The position numbers were made by a program, and so were the translations under genes. A stretch of 53,127 nt of DNA from Rikenellaceae bacterium (GTDB lineage Bacteria > Bacteroidota > Bacteroidia > Bacteroidales > Rikenellaceae), in assembly GCA_015060115.1 (NCBI GenBank), contig SUZB01000013.1, positions 1 to 53,127 of the forward strand, given 5' to 3'. How positions within the stretch are numbered: the stretch's first letter is position 1; every line of letters starts with the position of its first letter. The notes under the pieces were generated by a model. It was given only the letters and a program-made list of their open reading frames with translations. It searched no databases and was not told where the DNA came from. This document shows positions 33,362-41,502 of this stretch, piece by piece.

Positions 33362-35311
33362 ATGAACAGCAAGTATCAACTTCCTAAAGATGGTGGACTC
33401 GACCTAAAGTCAGCACCTCGCGATATTATCCATCGCTATGAGCGTATGCCAGCGCGTGTCTTTGAGAACGAGTCTCAGGGTGTGCAGTATGTAGCAGACA
33501 TCATCTGCCGAATGATTCGTAACCACAACGACAACGCCTCGGCACGCGACATCTACGAGGAGCTACCTCCCTTTGTGCTCGGTCTGACGACCGGTCGTAC
33601 GCCGTTGGGTCTTTATCGTGAGCTTGTTGCACGCTACAATCGTGGTGAGGTATCTTTCAAGGGCGTAGCAGTATACTCGCTTGATGAGTTCTACCCCATT
33701 CGTCGTACCGAGCAGCAGAGCCGTAACTATCGTATCCACGATGAGTTTTTGAAGTATATCGACATCGAGCCAGAGAATGTGCATATTCCCGATGGTACGG
33801 TAGCGAAGAGCGATATCTCGGAGTATTGCGCCGAGTACGACAAGTCTATTCGCAAAATTGACCTTATGATTATCGGTGTAGGCGAGCAGGGACAGGTCGG
33901 CTTCAACGATGCCGGCTCTTATGCTAAGTCGCACACTCGTCTTGTCGAGCTTTCGCACAACTCACGCAAGGTGCAGTCGGGCCAGTTTTTCGGCTTGGAA
34001 AATACACCCAAGATGGCCATAACGATGGGTCTTGGCACTATTATGCGTGCCGACCGCATCATACTTATGGCCTGGGGCGAGGAGAAGGCAGAGGTTGTTC
34101 ACCAGATTGTCGAGGGTGAGATTACCGACCGTATTCCCGCAAGCCACCTTCAGGCACACCCTGCCATTGAGGTTGTCATTGACGAGAATGCTGCCGAGCG
34201 CCTTACTCGCGAGCAGACACCCTGGTTGGTAGGCCCTTGTGATTGGACACCTAAGTTTGCTCGCAAGGCTGTTGTTTGGCTCTGTGGTCGTGTTAATAAG
34301 CCTATCCTTAAGCTTACTTATCAGGATTACTTGGAGAATTCGTTGGGCGAGCTGTTGGAGAAACACGGCCCTTACGACAAGTTAAATATCAAAGTTTTCA
34401 ACGACCTTCAGCACACCATCACTGGCTGGCCCGGTGGCAAGCCTAATGCCGATGACTCGACACGCCCGGTACCATCTTTGCCACACCAGAAGCGCGTGAT
34501 TATCTTCTCGCCACACCCCGATGACGATGTAATCTCGATGGGTGGCACATTTATCCGCCTTGTAGAGCAGAACCACGATGTACATGTGGCATACCAGACT
34601 TCGGGCAATGTGGCCGTTCACGACGATGTAGTGTTGCAGAATATCGATACGGCACGAGAATTGGGTCTTGGCGACACCTTTGATGAGGTGGCATCTATCA
34701 TCGCCTCGAAGAAGAAGGGCAAGCCCGAGCCTCGTAAGTTACTCGACATCAAGGGTGCTATCCGCCGTGCTGAGGCACGCGCTGCGGTACGCTCTTTCGG
34801 CCTTAATCCCGACACCAACGCCCACTTCCTCAATATGCCTTTCTACGAGACTGGCGGTATCAAGAAGGGTGAGATTACGGATAAGGATATCGAGATTATC
34901 GTAAAGCTTCTTCGCGATATTAAGCCCCACCAGATATATGCTGCGGGCGACTTGGCAGATCCTCACGGCACTCACCGCATGTGTATCGAGGCTCTGTTGG
35001 AGGCATTGGACCGCACTCAGGATGACGACTGGCGCAAAGATTGCCACTTGTGGCTCTATCGTGGCGCATGGATGGAGTGGAATTTGGGTCTTGTGGATAT
35101 GGCAGTGCCCCTCTCGCCCAGCGAGATGCTCAAGAAGCGCCACGCTATCTATCGTCATCTCTCGCAGAAAGATATTGTGCCCTTCCCCGGTAGCGACACC
35201 CGCGAGTTCTGGCAGCGTGCCGAGGAGCGTACGCAGAATACTGCTCAGCTATACGACAAGCTCGGCATGGCGGAGTATCAGGCTATCGAGGTATTTGTAA
35301 AAATGTGGTAA
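33362..35311 (+). CDS. NagB-like domain fused to PIG-L deacetylase domain
   Basis: A 649-residue two-domain cytosolic protein. The N-terminal domain (about 35-300) is glucosamine-6-phosphate deaminase-like: LGLTTGRTPLGLYREL, D108 in YSLDEFY, and GVGEQGQVGFNDAG at 172-185. Compared with NagB, Asp141 and His143 of the catalytic site are Q176 and Q178, and Glu148 is D183. Deaminase activity is therefore doubtful. The C-terminal domain (about 378-649) is a PIG-L/LmbE zinc deacetylase with SPHPDDD (HPDD 385-388) and DPHGTHRM. Such fusions are known in Bacteroidetes, usually annotated as nagB. It precedes true nagB by 36 bp, pointing to N-acetylated amino-sugar use. Confidence 0.85.
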   Translation: MNSKYQLPKDGGLDLKSAPRDIIHRYERMPARVFENESQGVQYVADIICRMIRNHNDNASARDIYEELPPFVLGLTTGRTPLGLYRELVARYNRGEVSFKGVAVYSLDEFYPIRRTEQQSRNYRIHDEFLKYIDIEPENVHIPDGTVAKSDISEYCAEYDKSIRKIDLMIIGVGEQGQVGFNDAGSYAKSHTRLVELSHNSRKVQSGQFFGLENTPKMAITMGLGTIMRADRIILMAWGEEKAEVVHQIVEGEITDRIPASHLQAHPAIEVVIDENAAERLTREQTPWLVGPCDWTPKFARKAVVWLCGRVNKPILKLTYQDYLENSLGELLEKHGPYDKLNIKVFNDLQHTITGWPGGKPNADDSTRPVPSLPHQKRVIIFSPHPDDDVISMGGTFIRLVEQNHDVHVAYQTSGNVAVHDDVVLQNIDTARELGLGDTFDEVASIIASKKKGKPEPRKLLDIKGAIRRAEARAAVRSFGLNPDTNAHFLNMPFYETGGIKKGEITDKDIEIIVKLLRDIKPHQIYAAGDLADPHGTHRMCIEALLEALDRTQDDDWRKDCHLWLYRGAWMEWNLGLVDMAVPLSPSEMLKKRHAIYRHLSQKDIVPFPGSDTREFWQRAEERTQNTAQLYDKLGMAEYQAIEVFVKMW

Positions 35312-35347
35312 AAAGCAGATAATTAGACTTTTCAAAATATTAAAAAG

Positions 35348-36130
35348 ATGAGAGTAATCATTAAGGACAAGAGTCTGGAGGTAGCCGAGTGGGCTGCCCG
35401 ATTTATCGTTTCGGAGATTAAGGCAAAGGCTGCAAAGACAGATGCACCCTTTGTTTTGGGTTTGCCTACGGGTTCTACGCCCTTGGAAACCTACCGTGAG
35501 CTTATCCGCTTGTATGAGGCTGGCGAGGTATCGTTCAAGAATGTCATCACATTCAATATGGATGAGTATGTAGGTTTAGCCGAAGAGCACCCCGAGAGCT
35601 ACCACTCATTTATGTGGAACAACTTCTTCAAGTATATCGACATCAAGAGGGAGAATGTACATATCCTCAATGGCAATGCCGAAGACCTTAAGGCTGAGTG
35701 CGAGGCATACGAGGCCGCTATTGTCGAGGCCGGTGGCATCGATCTCTTTATGGGTGGTGTTGGCGAGGACGGCCATATCGCCTTCAACGAGCCCTTCTCG
35801 TCGTTGCAGTCACGCACACGCATCAAGACCTTGACAACAGACACTATCGTTGTAAACTCTCGCTTCTTTGGTGGCGATGTCTCGCAGGTTCCAACCCAAG
35901 CACTCACTGTTGGTGTTGGCACAATCCTCGATGCACGCAAGGTGCTTATCTTGGCTACCGGTCGTAAGAAGGCTCGCGCATTGCGCCACGCCATCGAGGG
36001 CAGCTACAACCATCAGTGGACACTCTCGGCATTGCAGATTCACCCTGCCGGCATCATCGTATGCGACGATGGCGCAGCCGAGGAGTTAAAGGTTGTAACC
36101 TACCGCTACTTCAAGGATATTGAGAAGTAG
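35348..36130 (+). CDS. nagB: Glucosamine-6-phosphate deaminase
   Basis: Converts GlcN-6-P to fructose-6-P and ammonia. A 260-residue protein with complete active site: [16 protein letters not shown] (phosphate loop), D72 in FNMDEYVGL, and [13 protein letters not shown], with D141, H143 and E148 at the same numbers as in E. coli NagB. Shares the promoter of the upstream fusion gene. Known NagB enzymes are often activated by GlcNAc-6-P, which cannot be judged here. A strong terminator follows. nagA is not in the window, and the PIG-L domain upstream might supply a deacetylase step. Confidence 0.95.
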   Translation: MRVIIKDKSLEVAEWAARFIVSEIKAKAAKTDAPFVLGLPTGSTPLETYRELIRLYEAGEVSFKNVITFNMDEYVGLAEEHPESYHSFMWNNFFKYIDIKRENVHILNGNAEDLKAECEAYEAAIVEAGGIDLFMGGVGEDGHIAFNEPFSSLQSRTRIKTLTTDTIVVNSRFFGGDVSQVPTQALTVGVGTILDARKVLILATGRKKARALRHAIEGSYNHQWTLSALQIHPAGIIVCDDGAAEELKVVTYRYFKDIEK

Positions 36131-36154
36131 ACGAAGCGAAATTCTAATAACAAT

Positions 36155-36191
36155 GGAGATGACTAATTTGCTTTTTAGTCATCTCCTTTAG
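36155..36191 (+). terminator. nagB terminator
   Basis: GGAGATGACTAA (36155-36166) pairs perfectly with TTAGTCATCTCC (36175-36186) around an 8-nt T-rich loop and is followed by TTTA. It lies 25 bp behind the nagB stop. Confidence 0.82.
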
Positions 36192-36201
36192 TTTAAGAGG
36201 T

Positions 36202-36312
36202 TGAATAAAAAGATGTAGTTTTAGGCTTGCGAAGCCCGAAAAACCGCAGTTTACTAAGGCGTAAATGAGGATTTTGAGGGCGAGTGTAACGACAAAATAC
36301 ACTTTTTATTCA
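36202..36312. repeat. 111-bp element with imperfect terminal inverted repeats, MITE-like
   Basis: The left end (36202-36222) and the inverted right end (36294-36312) share TGAATAAAAAG followed by TGTA and TTTT with two single-base gaps. Inside are a hairpin GGCTTGCGAAGCC (36224-36236) and a non-coding stretch. It lies between convergent genes (nagB and the permease). It resembles small palindromic repeats dispersed in Bacteroidales genomes, as far as I recall. No flanking target duplication is evident. Confidence 0.55.
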
Positions 36313-36325
36313 GACTCTTTGTTTC

Positions 36326-37762
36326 TTATGCACTCTGTTTCCACGAGGGTTTGCGCATCGCATATATAATAAAAGGTAGGGCGACAAATACCAAAGCGCC
36401 GATAATCAACACAGCAAACCAGACGGTGGTGCTACCCGTAGCAATCTGCGAGGGCGGTATAAAGCTGAGGACAAAGGCGAGCAACGAGCCACAGAAGCCC
36501 AAACCGCCCAAAAACCACATCATAGCGTTGCCCTTTCGACCAAGACGGAAGGGACGGTCGAGGTTGGGTTGCTTATATCGGAGGGTGATTGCCGCCGAGA
36601 ACATCAACATATACATAATAAGGTATAGCAACACGGTGAGCTGCGAGAGAATCTGGTAGAAGGATTGTACCGAGGGCATAACGACAAACAACATACCTAA
36701 AATTGTAACAATCACCCCCTGCACCAAGAGGATATTACGCTGTACGCCGTGCTTATTTGTCTTCTGGAAGAAGGGAGGCAGATAGCCCGCCTTGCCCACA
36801 GCAAAGATACCCTTCGAGGGTCCCGATACCCAAGTAAGCACCGATGCCAAGACACCAAAGACAAGCGCAACGGCAACAACCGAGCCTACCCAGGGCATAT
36901 GGAAGTAGCTGAAGTAGCGGTCAAAGCCTATAAGGAGCGTCTGCGTAAGGCTGATTTCATTGGCTGGCACGATAAAGCCTAACGAGAATGTGCCGAGCAC
37001 AAAGATAATAACCGTAATCACCGAGCCAAGGATAATGGCGCGAGGATAGTTGCGCGAGGGGTTATCGACCTCCATAACATGTATACCCATCATCTCCATA
37101 CCTGCATAGAAGAGGAATATGGAGCTTGCCAAGACAAGGTTGTCGAAGTGTGTTAGGTCAGGGAAGAAGCTACGGTGCATATCCATATAGTTGTGGCCAC
37201 CCGAAGCGAGGTAGACGATGCCAAGCACTATGAGCAAGGCTGCGGGGATAATCGTGCCGATGATACCACCCCACTTACTTATCTTACCAACCCAGCCGAT
37301 ACCGCGCATCGAGATAATGGTGGCGCACCAATAGATTGCCAACACGACAGCAAGCGTAAAAAACTTGTTAGATGCAAGCGTAGCATCTGCCGTAGTGTTC
37401 GTGCCGATAAATGCGATGCTCACAGCGCCAAAGGTCAAGACCGTAGGATACCAGATAGTGGATTGTATCCACTGCAACCATATCGCAAGGAAGCCGAAGC
37501 GGTCGCCAAAGGCCTCGCCTACCCAACGAAATACACCACCCTCGCGGTTGGCAAACATTGCAGCCAACTCGGCAGCGACCATAGCCGTAGGGATAAGAAA
37601 AACAAGTGCTGCAAAGAGGTAGTAGAATGCCGATTGCAGACCATAGATAGCCTCGGTGGCAAGACCTCTAAGACTCACCACTGCGGTAATGTTCATAATA
37701 GCAAGCGTTAATACACTTAGCTTAAAACCATTAGACTTGTTTGTTTTGTTTACACTTTCCAT
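36326..37762 (-). CDS. APC-family amino-acid permease, GadC-like
   Basis: About 478 residues starting MESVNKTNKSNGFKL. The frame is open up to 37819, but the segment before 37762 does not look like a membrane protein start. About twelve helices, with VLTLAIMNITAVVSLRGLATEA in helix 1 and FANREGGVFRWVGEAFGDRFGFLAIWLQW, the pattern of the glutamate/GABA antiporter branch of the APC superfamily. The substrate could be glutamate, GABA or another amino acid. No decarboxylase gene is adjacent, unlike gad operons. It is divergent from the rubrerythrin gene and convergent with nagB. Confidence 0.85.
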   Translation of the reverse strand: MESVNKTNKSNGFKLSVLTLAIMNITAVVSLRGLATEAIYGLQSAFYYLFAALVFLIPTAMVAAELAAMFANREGGVFRWVGEAFGDRFGFLAIWLQWIQSTIWYPTVLTFGAVSIAFIGTNTTADATLASNKFFTLAVVLAIYWCATIISMRGIGWVGKISKWGGIIGTIIPAALLIVLGIVYLASGGHNYMDMHRSFFPDLTHFDNLVLASSIFLFYAGMEMMGIHVMEVDNPSRNYPRAIILGSVITVIIFVLGTFSLGFIVPANEISLTQTLLIGFDRYFSYFHMPWVGSVVAVALVFGVLASVLTWVSGPSKGIFAVGKAGYLPPFFQKTNKHGVQRNILLVQGVIVTILGMLFVVMPSVQSFYQILSQLTVLLYLIMYMLMFSAAITLRYKQPNLDRPFRLGRKGNAMMWFLGGLGFCGSLLAFVLSFIPPSQIATGSTTVWFAVLIIGALVFVALPFIIYAMRKPSWKQSA

Positions 37763-37882
37763 AATAGCGGATTTATGTTTGTTAGATAAGCGATGTATTA
37801 CAATTATGGTGCAAAACAATCGATATACCCGATATTATAGAATTTGCTTATATAAACATAAAATAATACAATGCAAAACCTA

Positions 37883-37912
37883 TTGCAATTCAAAAAAAAC
37901 TTCTTATCTTTG
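37883..37912 (+). promoter_or_regulatory. Rubrerythrin promoter
   Basis: TTG (37883-37885) and TATCTTTG (37905-37912), 19 bp apart. The leader is about 55 nt and A-rich, typical of well-expressed Bacteroidetes genes. The 209-bp divergent region with the permease gene shows no clear minus-strand promoter. Confidence 0.75.
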
Positions 37913-37971
37913 CATCAGGAAAAAGAACAAAAGATTAAAATATTAACAAACAATAAAAAACTATTAAGACT

Positions 37972-38508
37972 ATGAAAGATTTGAAAGGAACCAAGACTGA
38001 GAAGAACTTGTGGGAGGCATTTGCAGGCGAGAGCCAGGCACGCAACAAGTACACATATTTTGCATCAAAGGCCAAGAAAGATGGCTATGTTCAGATTGCA
38101 AAGATTTTCGAGGAGACAGCTGCCAACGAGAAGGAGCACGCCGAGATTTGGTTTAAGCTTCTCAACGGCATTGGCTCAACAGCCGAGAACCTTAAGTCGG
38201 CAGCCGAGGGCGAGAACTACGAGTGGACAGATATGTACTTCGAGATGGCTAAGGATGCTCGCGAGGAGGGCTTCGACCACATCGCATTCCTCTTCGACGA
38301 GGTAGGCAAGATTGAGAAGGAGCACGAGGAGCGCTACCGCAAGCTCTTGGCAAATGTTGAGGGTGGCTTGGTATTCTCACGCGATGGCGATATGATTTGG
38401 CAGTGCTCTAACTGTGGCCACATCCATGTTGGCAAGAAGGCACCTGAGGTATGCCCCGTATGCGTACACCCCCAGGCTTACTTCCAGATTAAGGCTGAGA
38501 ACTATTAA
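37972..38508 (+). CDS. rbr: Rubrerythrin
   Basis: A 178-residue cytosolic peroxide reductase of anaerobes. The N-terminal ferritin-like diiron domain has [15 protein letters not shown] and two ExxH motifs ([16 protein letters not shown]) with additional Glu ligands. The C-terminal rubredoxin domain has two CxxC pairs in [12 protein letters not shown] and [15 protein letters not shown], binding one Fe. It reduces H2O2 with electrons from NADH-linked donors, protecting against oxygen exposure. Single-gene unit with its own promoter and terminator. Confidence 0.97.
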   Translation: MKDLKGTKTEKNLWEAFAGESQARNKYTYFASKAKKDGYVQIAKIFEETAANEKEHAEIWFKLLNGIGSTAENLKSAAEGENYEWTDMYFEMAKDAREEGFDHIAFLFDEVGKIEKEHEERYRKLLANVEGGLVFSRDGDMIWQCSNCGHIHVGKKAPEVCPVCVHPQAYFQIKAENY

Positions 38509-38523
38509 TCGAACCTTATAATC

Positions 38524-38554
38524 AAAAATAGGCCCAATATTTGGGTCTATTTTT
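38524..38554. terminator. Bidirectional terminator after rubrerythrin
   Basis: AAAAATAGGCCCAA (38524-38537) pairs with TTGGGTCTATTTTT (38541-38554) with one G.U pair and a 3-nt loop. It lies 15 bp after the stop and only 19 bp before the ATG of the ZIP gene. Confidence 0.88.
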
Positions 38555-38573
38555 GTATAGAGCAGACTTTACT

Positions 38574-39350
38574 ATGAATGTAGCAATAACACTTCTTATC
38601 CCATTTCTCGGAACGGTGGTTGGCGCATCGACCGTACTAATGGCACGCAAGGCGATAGGGGCAAGAGTCAATAAGGCACTGTTGGGCTTTGCTGCAGGCG
38701 TTATGGTGGCGGCCTCGGTGTGGTCGCTAATTATCCCTGCCATAGACCTATCAGCAGATATGGGGCGACTAAGTTGGCTACCTGCTGCGGTAGGCATCAT
38801 TCTCGGTATGCTCTTTCTGCTTGCCTTAGATAGCCTTGTGCCGCACCTCCACCCCAACGGCAGTGAGCCTGAGGGTGTGCGCTCATCGCTGGGTCGTAGG
38901 CCGATGCTTATGCTTGCCGTAACGCTACACAACATTCCCGAGGGTATGGCCGTAGGAGCTGTTGTGGCTGGAGCAATGGCGGGCGATACGGGAATAGCTA
39001 TGAGTGCAGCATTGGCGTTGGCTGTCGGTATGGCGATACAGAATATCCCCGAGGGCGCAATAATCTCGCTTCCGCTGCGTGGCGATGGCCTTTCGCGAGG
39101 CAAAGCCTTTGGATATGGAGCACTATCGGGCATCGTTGAGCCTGTATCGGCACTCGTCATGTTGCTACTCTTCGACCATATTGCACCCTCACTACCCTAC
39201 TTACTCACATTCTCGGCAGGCGCGATGCTCTATGTTGTTGTCGAGGAGCTTATCCCCGAAACTCAACAGGGCAAGCACTCCGACATAGGCACCATAGCCT
39301 TTGCCATAGGCTTTGTGGTGATGATGATACTGGATGTTGCATTGGGCTAA
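38574..39350 (+). CDS. ZIP-family divalent metal transporter
   Basis: About 258 residues from the ATG at 38574 (an open frame from 38541 falls in the terminator hairpin). Eight helices expected. Helix 4 has LHNIPEGMAVGAVV and helix 5 has IQNIPEGAIISLP, the paired metal-binding motifs (HNxPEG, xNxPEG) of the ZupT/GufA subfamily. A His-containing loop (LVPHLHPNG) lies between helices 3 and 4. It imports Zn, Fe or Mn into the cytosol. Proximity to rubrerythrin fits iron supply, though each has its own regulatory region. Confidence 0.9.
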   Translation: MNVAITLLIPFLGTVVGASTVLMARKAIGARVNKALLGFAAGVMVAASVWSLIIPAIDLSADMGRLSWLPAAVGIILGMLFLLALDSLVPHLHPNGSEPEGVRSSLGRRPMLMLAVTLHNIPEGMAVGAVVAGAMAGDTGIAMSAALALAVGMAIQNIPEGAIISLPLRGDGLSRGKAFGYGALSGIVEPVSALVMLLLFDHIAPSLPYLLTFSAGAMLYVVVEELIPETQQGKHSDIGTIAFAIGFVVMMILDVALG

Positions 39351-39374
39351 AAGTCTATTATTTTGGCCGTATTG

Positions 39375-39536
39375 ATGTATCAACACGATGGTTCGCCCTT
39401 CTTCAACCTCAAGGCTACAAATGGTCAGGTTATCGGCAAGAGCGAGATGTACTCAAGCGCTGCAGCTTGCGAGAACGGCATCGAGTCTGTTAAGAAGAAT
39501 GCTCCCGAGGCAGAGGTTGTCGAGGAGCTGGAGTAA
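39375..39536 (+). CDS. Small DUF1508 (YegP-like) protein, possibly N-terminally shortened
   Basis: A 53-residue protein from ATG 39375. It reads FFNLKATNGQVIGKSEMYSS, then AAACENGIESVKKNAPEAEV, a single DUF1508 repeat of unknown function found across Bacteroidetes and Proteobacteria. The usual N-terminus has a longer first beta strand with a Phe/Tyr pattern. The frame stays open upstream for several codons without ATG, so it may be shortened or start at a TTG such as 39372 or 39363. It lies 24 bp after the ZIP gene, in convergence with the O-methyltransferase gene. Confidence 0.7.
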   Translation: MYQHDGSPFFNLKATNGQVIGKSEMYSSAAACENGIESVKKNAPEAEVVEELE

Positions 39537-39548
39537 CGAGCAAAAAGC

Positions 39549-39587
39549 AAATAGAAAAGGAGAGCCAAACGCTCTCCTTTTCTATTT
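39549..39587. terminator. Bidirectional terminator between convergent genes
   Basis: A perfect 17-bp stem, 39549-39565 against 39571-39587, with a 5-nt loop (arms AAATAGAAAAGGAGAGC and GCTCTCCTTTTCTATTT). A/T-rich outer stems supply T tracts in both directions. It serves the DUF1508 gene on plus and the O-methyltransferase on minus, overlapping the latter's stop codon. Confidence 0.92.
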
Positions 39588-40217
39588 TACCCTGATGATA
39601 TTTATTCCATCGCGTATAGGGACAATCACATTATCTACCCTATCGTCCTCGACCACCATACGATTGAACTCTACAATAGCCTCGGTATGTTTGTCGTTGT
39701 GGGCGATGGGCTGCGCCACCTTGCCATACCATAGGATATTATCGGCCAAAATCACCGAGCCACTCCTAAGATAACCGCCATCCATAAGCATCTTGTAATA
39801 GGCGGGGTACTCTCGTTTGTCGCCATCCATAAATACCATATCGTAGACCTCGCCAAGCTGTGGCACAACATCGAGTGCCGAGCCGATATGTTGGCGAATA
39901 CGGCTACCATAGGCAGACTCAGCGAAGTATTTGGCAGCAATATCCTCCAACTCATCGTCTACCTCGATAGTATCGAGATAGGCACCATCCTCCAAACCGC
40001 GAGCAATGCTCAATGCCGAGTAGCCCGTAAAAGTGCCTATTTCAAGCACACGCTGTGGGCGCATCGTACGCACAAGCATCTCAAGGAGTTTGCCTTGCAG
40101 ATGTCCCGAAATCATTCGAGGATTGATAACACGCAGGTAGGTCTCTCGCTCCAAGCGGTGCAACAACTCCTCCTCTGGCTTGGTATTTGCCAAGATGTAT
40201 TGATCTAAGTTCTCCAT
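39582..40217 (-). CDS. Class I SAM-dependent O-methyltransferase
   Basis: About 211 residues starting MENLDQYILANTK (the longer frame to 40268 adds a segment with no family character). VLEIGTFTGYSALSIARGL is the SAM-binding motif I. DTIEVDDELEDIA carries the acidic residue that binds the ribose, and VFMDGDKREYPAYYKML is the metal-binding region of the caffeoyl-CoA/catechol O-methyltransferase type. Substrate in bacteria is generally unknown. It is the last gene of the minus-strand operon, with a 67-bp gap from the M16 peptidase gene. Confidence 0.9.
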   Translation of the reverse strand: MENLDQYILANTKPEEELLHRLERETYLRVINPRMISGHLQGKLLEMLVRTMRPQRVLEIGTFTGYSALSIARGLEDGAYLDTIEVDDELEDIAAKYFAESAYGSRIRQHIGSALDVVPQLGEVYDMVFMDGDKREYPAYYKMLMDGGYLRSGSVILADNILWYGKVAQPIAHNDKHTEAIVEFNRMVVEDDRVDNVIVPIRDGINIIRVK

Positions 40218-40284
40218 AGTAAAAATAAGTGAAGGTGTAAAGATTTCTCGCTTCGCCCCCTCTAACAACTAAAATCTAACAACG

Positions 40285-41502
40285 CTATTTATATATCAAT
40301 CTTGATAAGTTGGCAAAGCTATCCTCGGCAACCTCCATAATCTGCTCGGCAGTAATTGCCATAACCTTCTTGTAGGCCTCCTCCAGAGTGTCGATATCCT
40401 TATACAAGAGAAAACTCTTGCCTGCACCAAGCATATAGCCCTCGTTGGACTCCATCGAGATTGCCATCTGCGCCACAAACTGACGCTTAGCAACTTGCAG
40501 GCGTCGAGGTGTGATTAGCTCGCCTCGTAGCCGTGCAATCTCCTCCTCGATAAGTTCGATACACTGCTCCGTATTGGCGTGGTCCGACGAAAAGTAGATG
40601 CCCACAATGCCACTATCGGAGTATGGCGTATAGCTCGCCTCAACATTATACGAAAGGCCGTATTTCTCTCTTAACAGCAAGTTAAGCAGCGAGTTAGCCG
40701 ATGGGCCACCGAGGATATTTACCAGCAACGCCAAGGGCAGACGCCTATCGTCAGTTATGCCATAGCCCCGGGTACCGATAATGCCGTGCGACTGGTGGGT
40801 ATGGCGCGAAATACGCTTATCGAAAGCCTCATACACAGCCGGCACAATACGCTGATACTCGCGCTTAGTAGGCTGAAAGTCGGAAAGATAGCGCTCGGCG
40901 ACAGTCTGTGCGCTCTTTGCCGAAAAATTACCGATAGAGGAGAAGACCATCTGGTCGGTGGTATAGGTACGGCCTACAAACGACTTAATCTCCGCTGTCG
41001 AGATACGCTGAATAGAGGCTTTAGAGCCAAGGATATTATGTCCCAACTCCGAGCCCGCAAATATCATATCCTCAAAGTCATCGTATATGCGCTCCGAGGG
41101 CGAATCCTTGTAGGTGTTAATCTCGTCAGCAATAACCTCTCGCTCCTTGCGCAACTCCTTCTCGGGATATGTCGAGCGGAAGATAACATCCGAGATAAGC
41201 TCCACAGCACGCGAAAAGTCGTGGCGCAGAGTGGTTGCGTGGAGCGTAGTATCCTCCTTTGTCGTATAGGCATTAAGTTCGCCTCCGAGATTCTCCAAAC
41301 GGCAGTTCACCTGATATGCCTTACGGCGCTCAGTGCCCTTGAACAAGGCGTGCTCGGTAAAGTGGGCAATGCCATACTCCGAGGGGCGCTCATCACGCGA
41401 GCCAGAGTTCACGACAAGGGCACAATGTGTTACGCCACTACGCACTTGGCGGTGGATACCACGAATACCATTAGGGAGTATATATGTCTCAAACTCTTTC
41501 AC
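40285..41502 (-). CDS. M16-family zinc peptidase
   Basis: A 405-residue protein. The inverted zinc motif HFTEH is at 47-51 and the third ligand lies in EREVIADEI about 75 residues later. The C-terminal inactive M16 half includes YGLSYNVEASYTPYSDSGIVGIYF. Members cleave small peptides or process proteins. No signal peptide is seen, so it is probably cytosolic. The gene overlaps uvrA by 14 bp and should be cotranslated with it. Confidence 0.93.
   Translation of the reverse strand: MKEFETYILPNGIRGIHRQVRSGVTHCALVVNSGSRDERPSEYGIAHFTEHALFKGTERRKAYQVNCRLENLGGELNAYTTKEDTTLHATTLRHDFSRAVELISDVIFRSTYPEKELRKEREVIADEINTYKDSPSERIYDDFEDMIFAGSELGHNILGSKASIQRISTAEIKSFVGRTYTTDQMVFSSIGNFSAKSAQTVAERYLSDFQPTKREYQRIVPAVYEAFDKRISRHTHQSHGIIGTRGYGITDDRRLPLALLVNILGGPSANSLLNLLLREKYGLSYNVEASYTPYSDSGIVGIYFSSDHANTEQCIELIEEEIARLRGELITPRRLQVAKRQFVAQMAISMESNEGYMLGAGKSFLLYKDIDTLEEAYKKVMAITAEQIMEVAEDSFANLSRLIYK

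Noticed and set aside
37175..37711. 178-residue frame opposite the permease gene
   Set aside because: Antisense shadow, rich in charged and Cys/His residues as expected from reversed membrane-protein codons.
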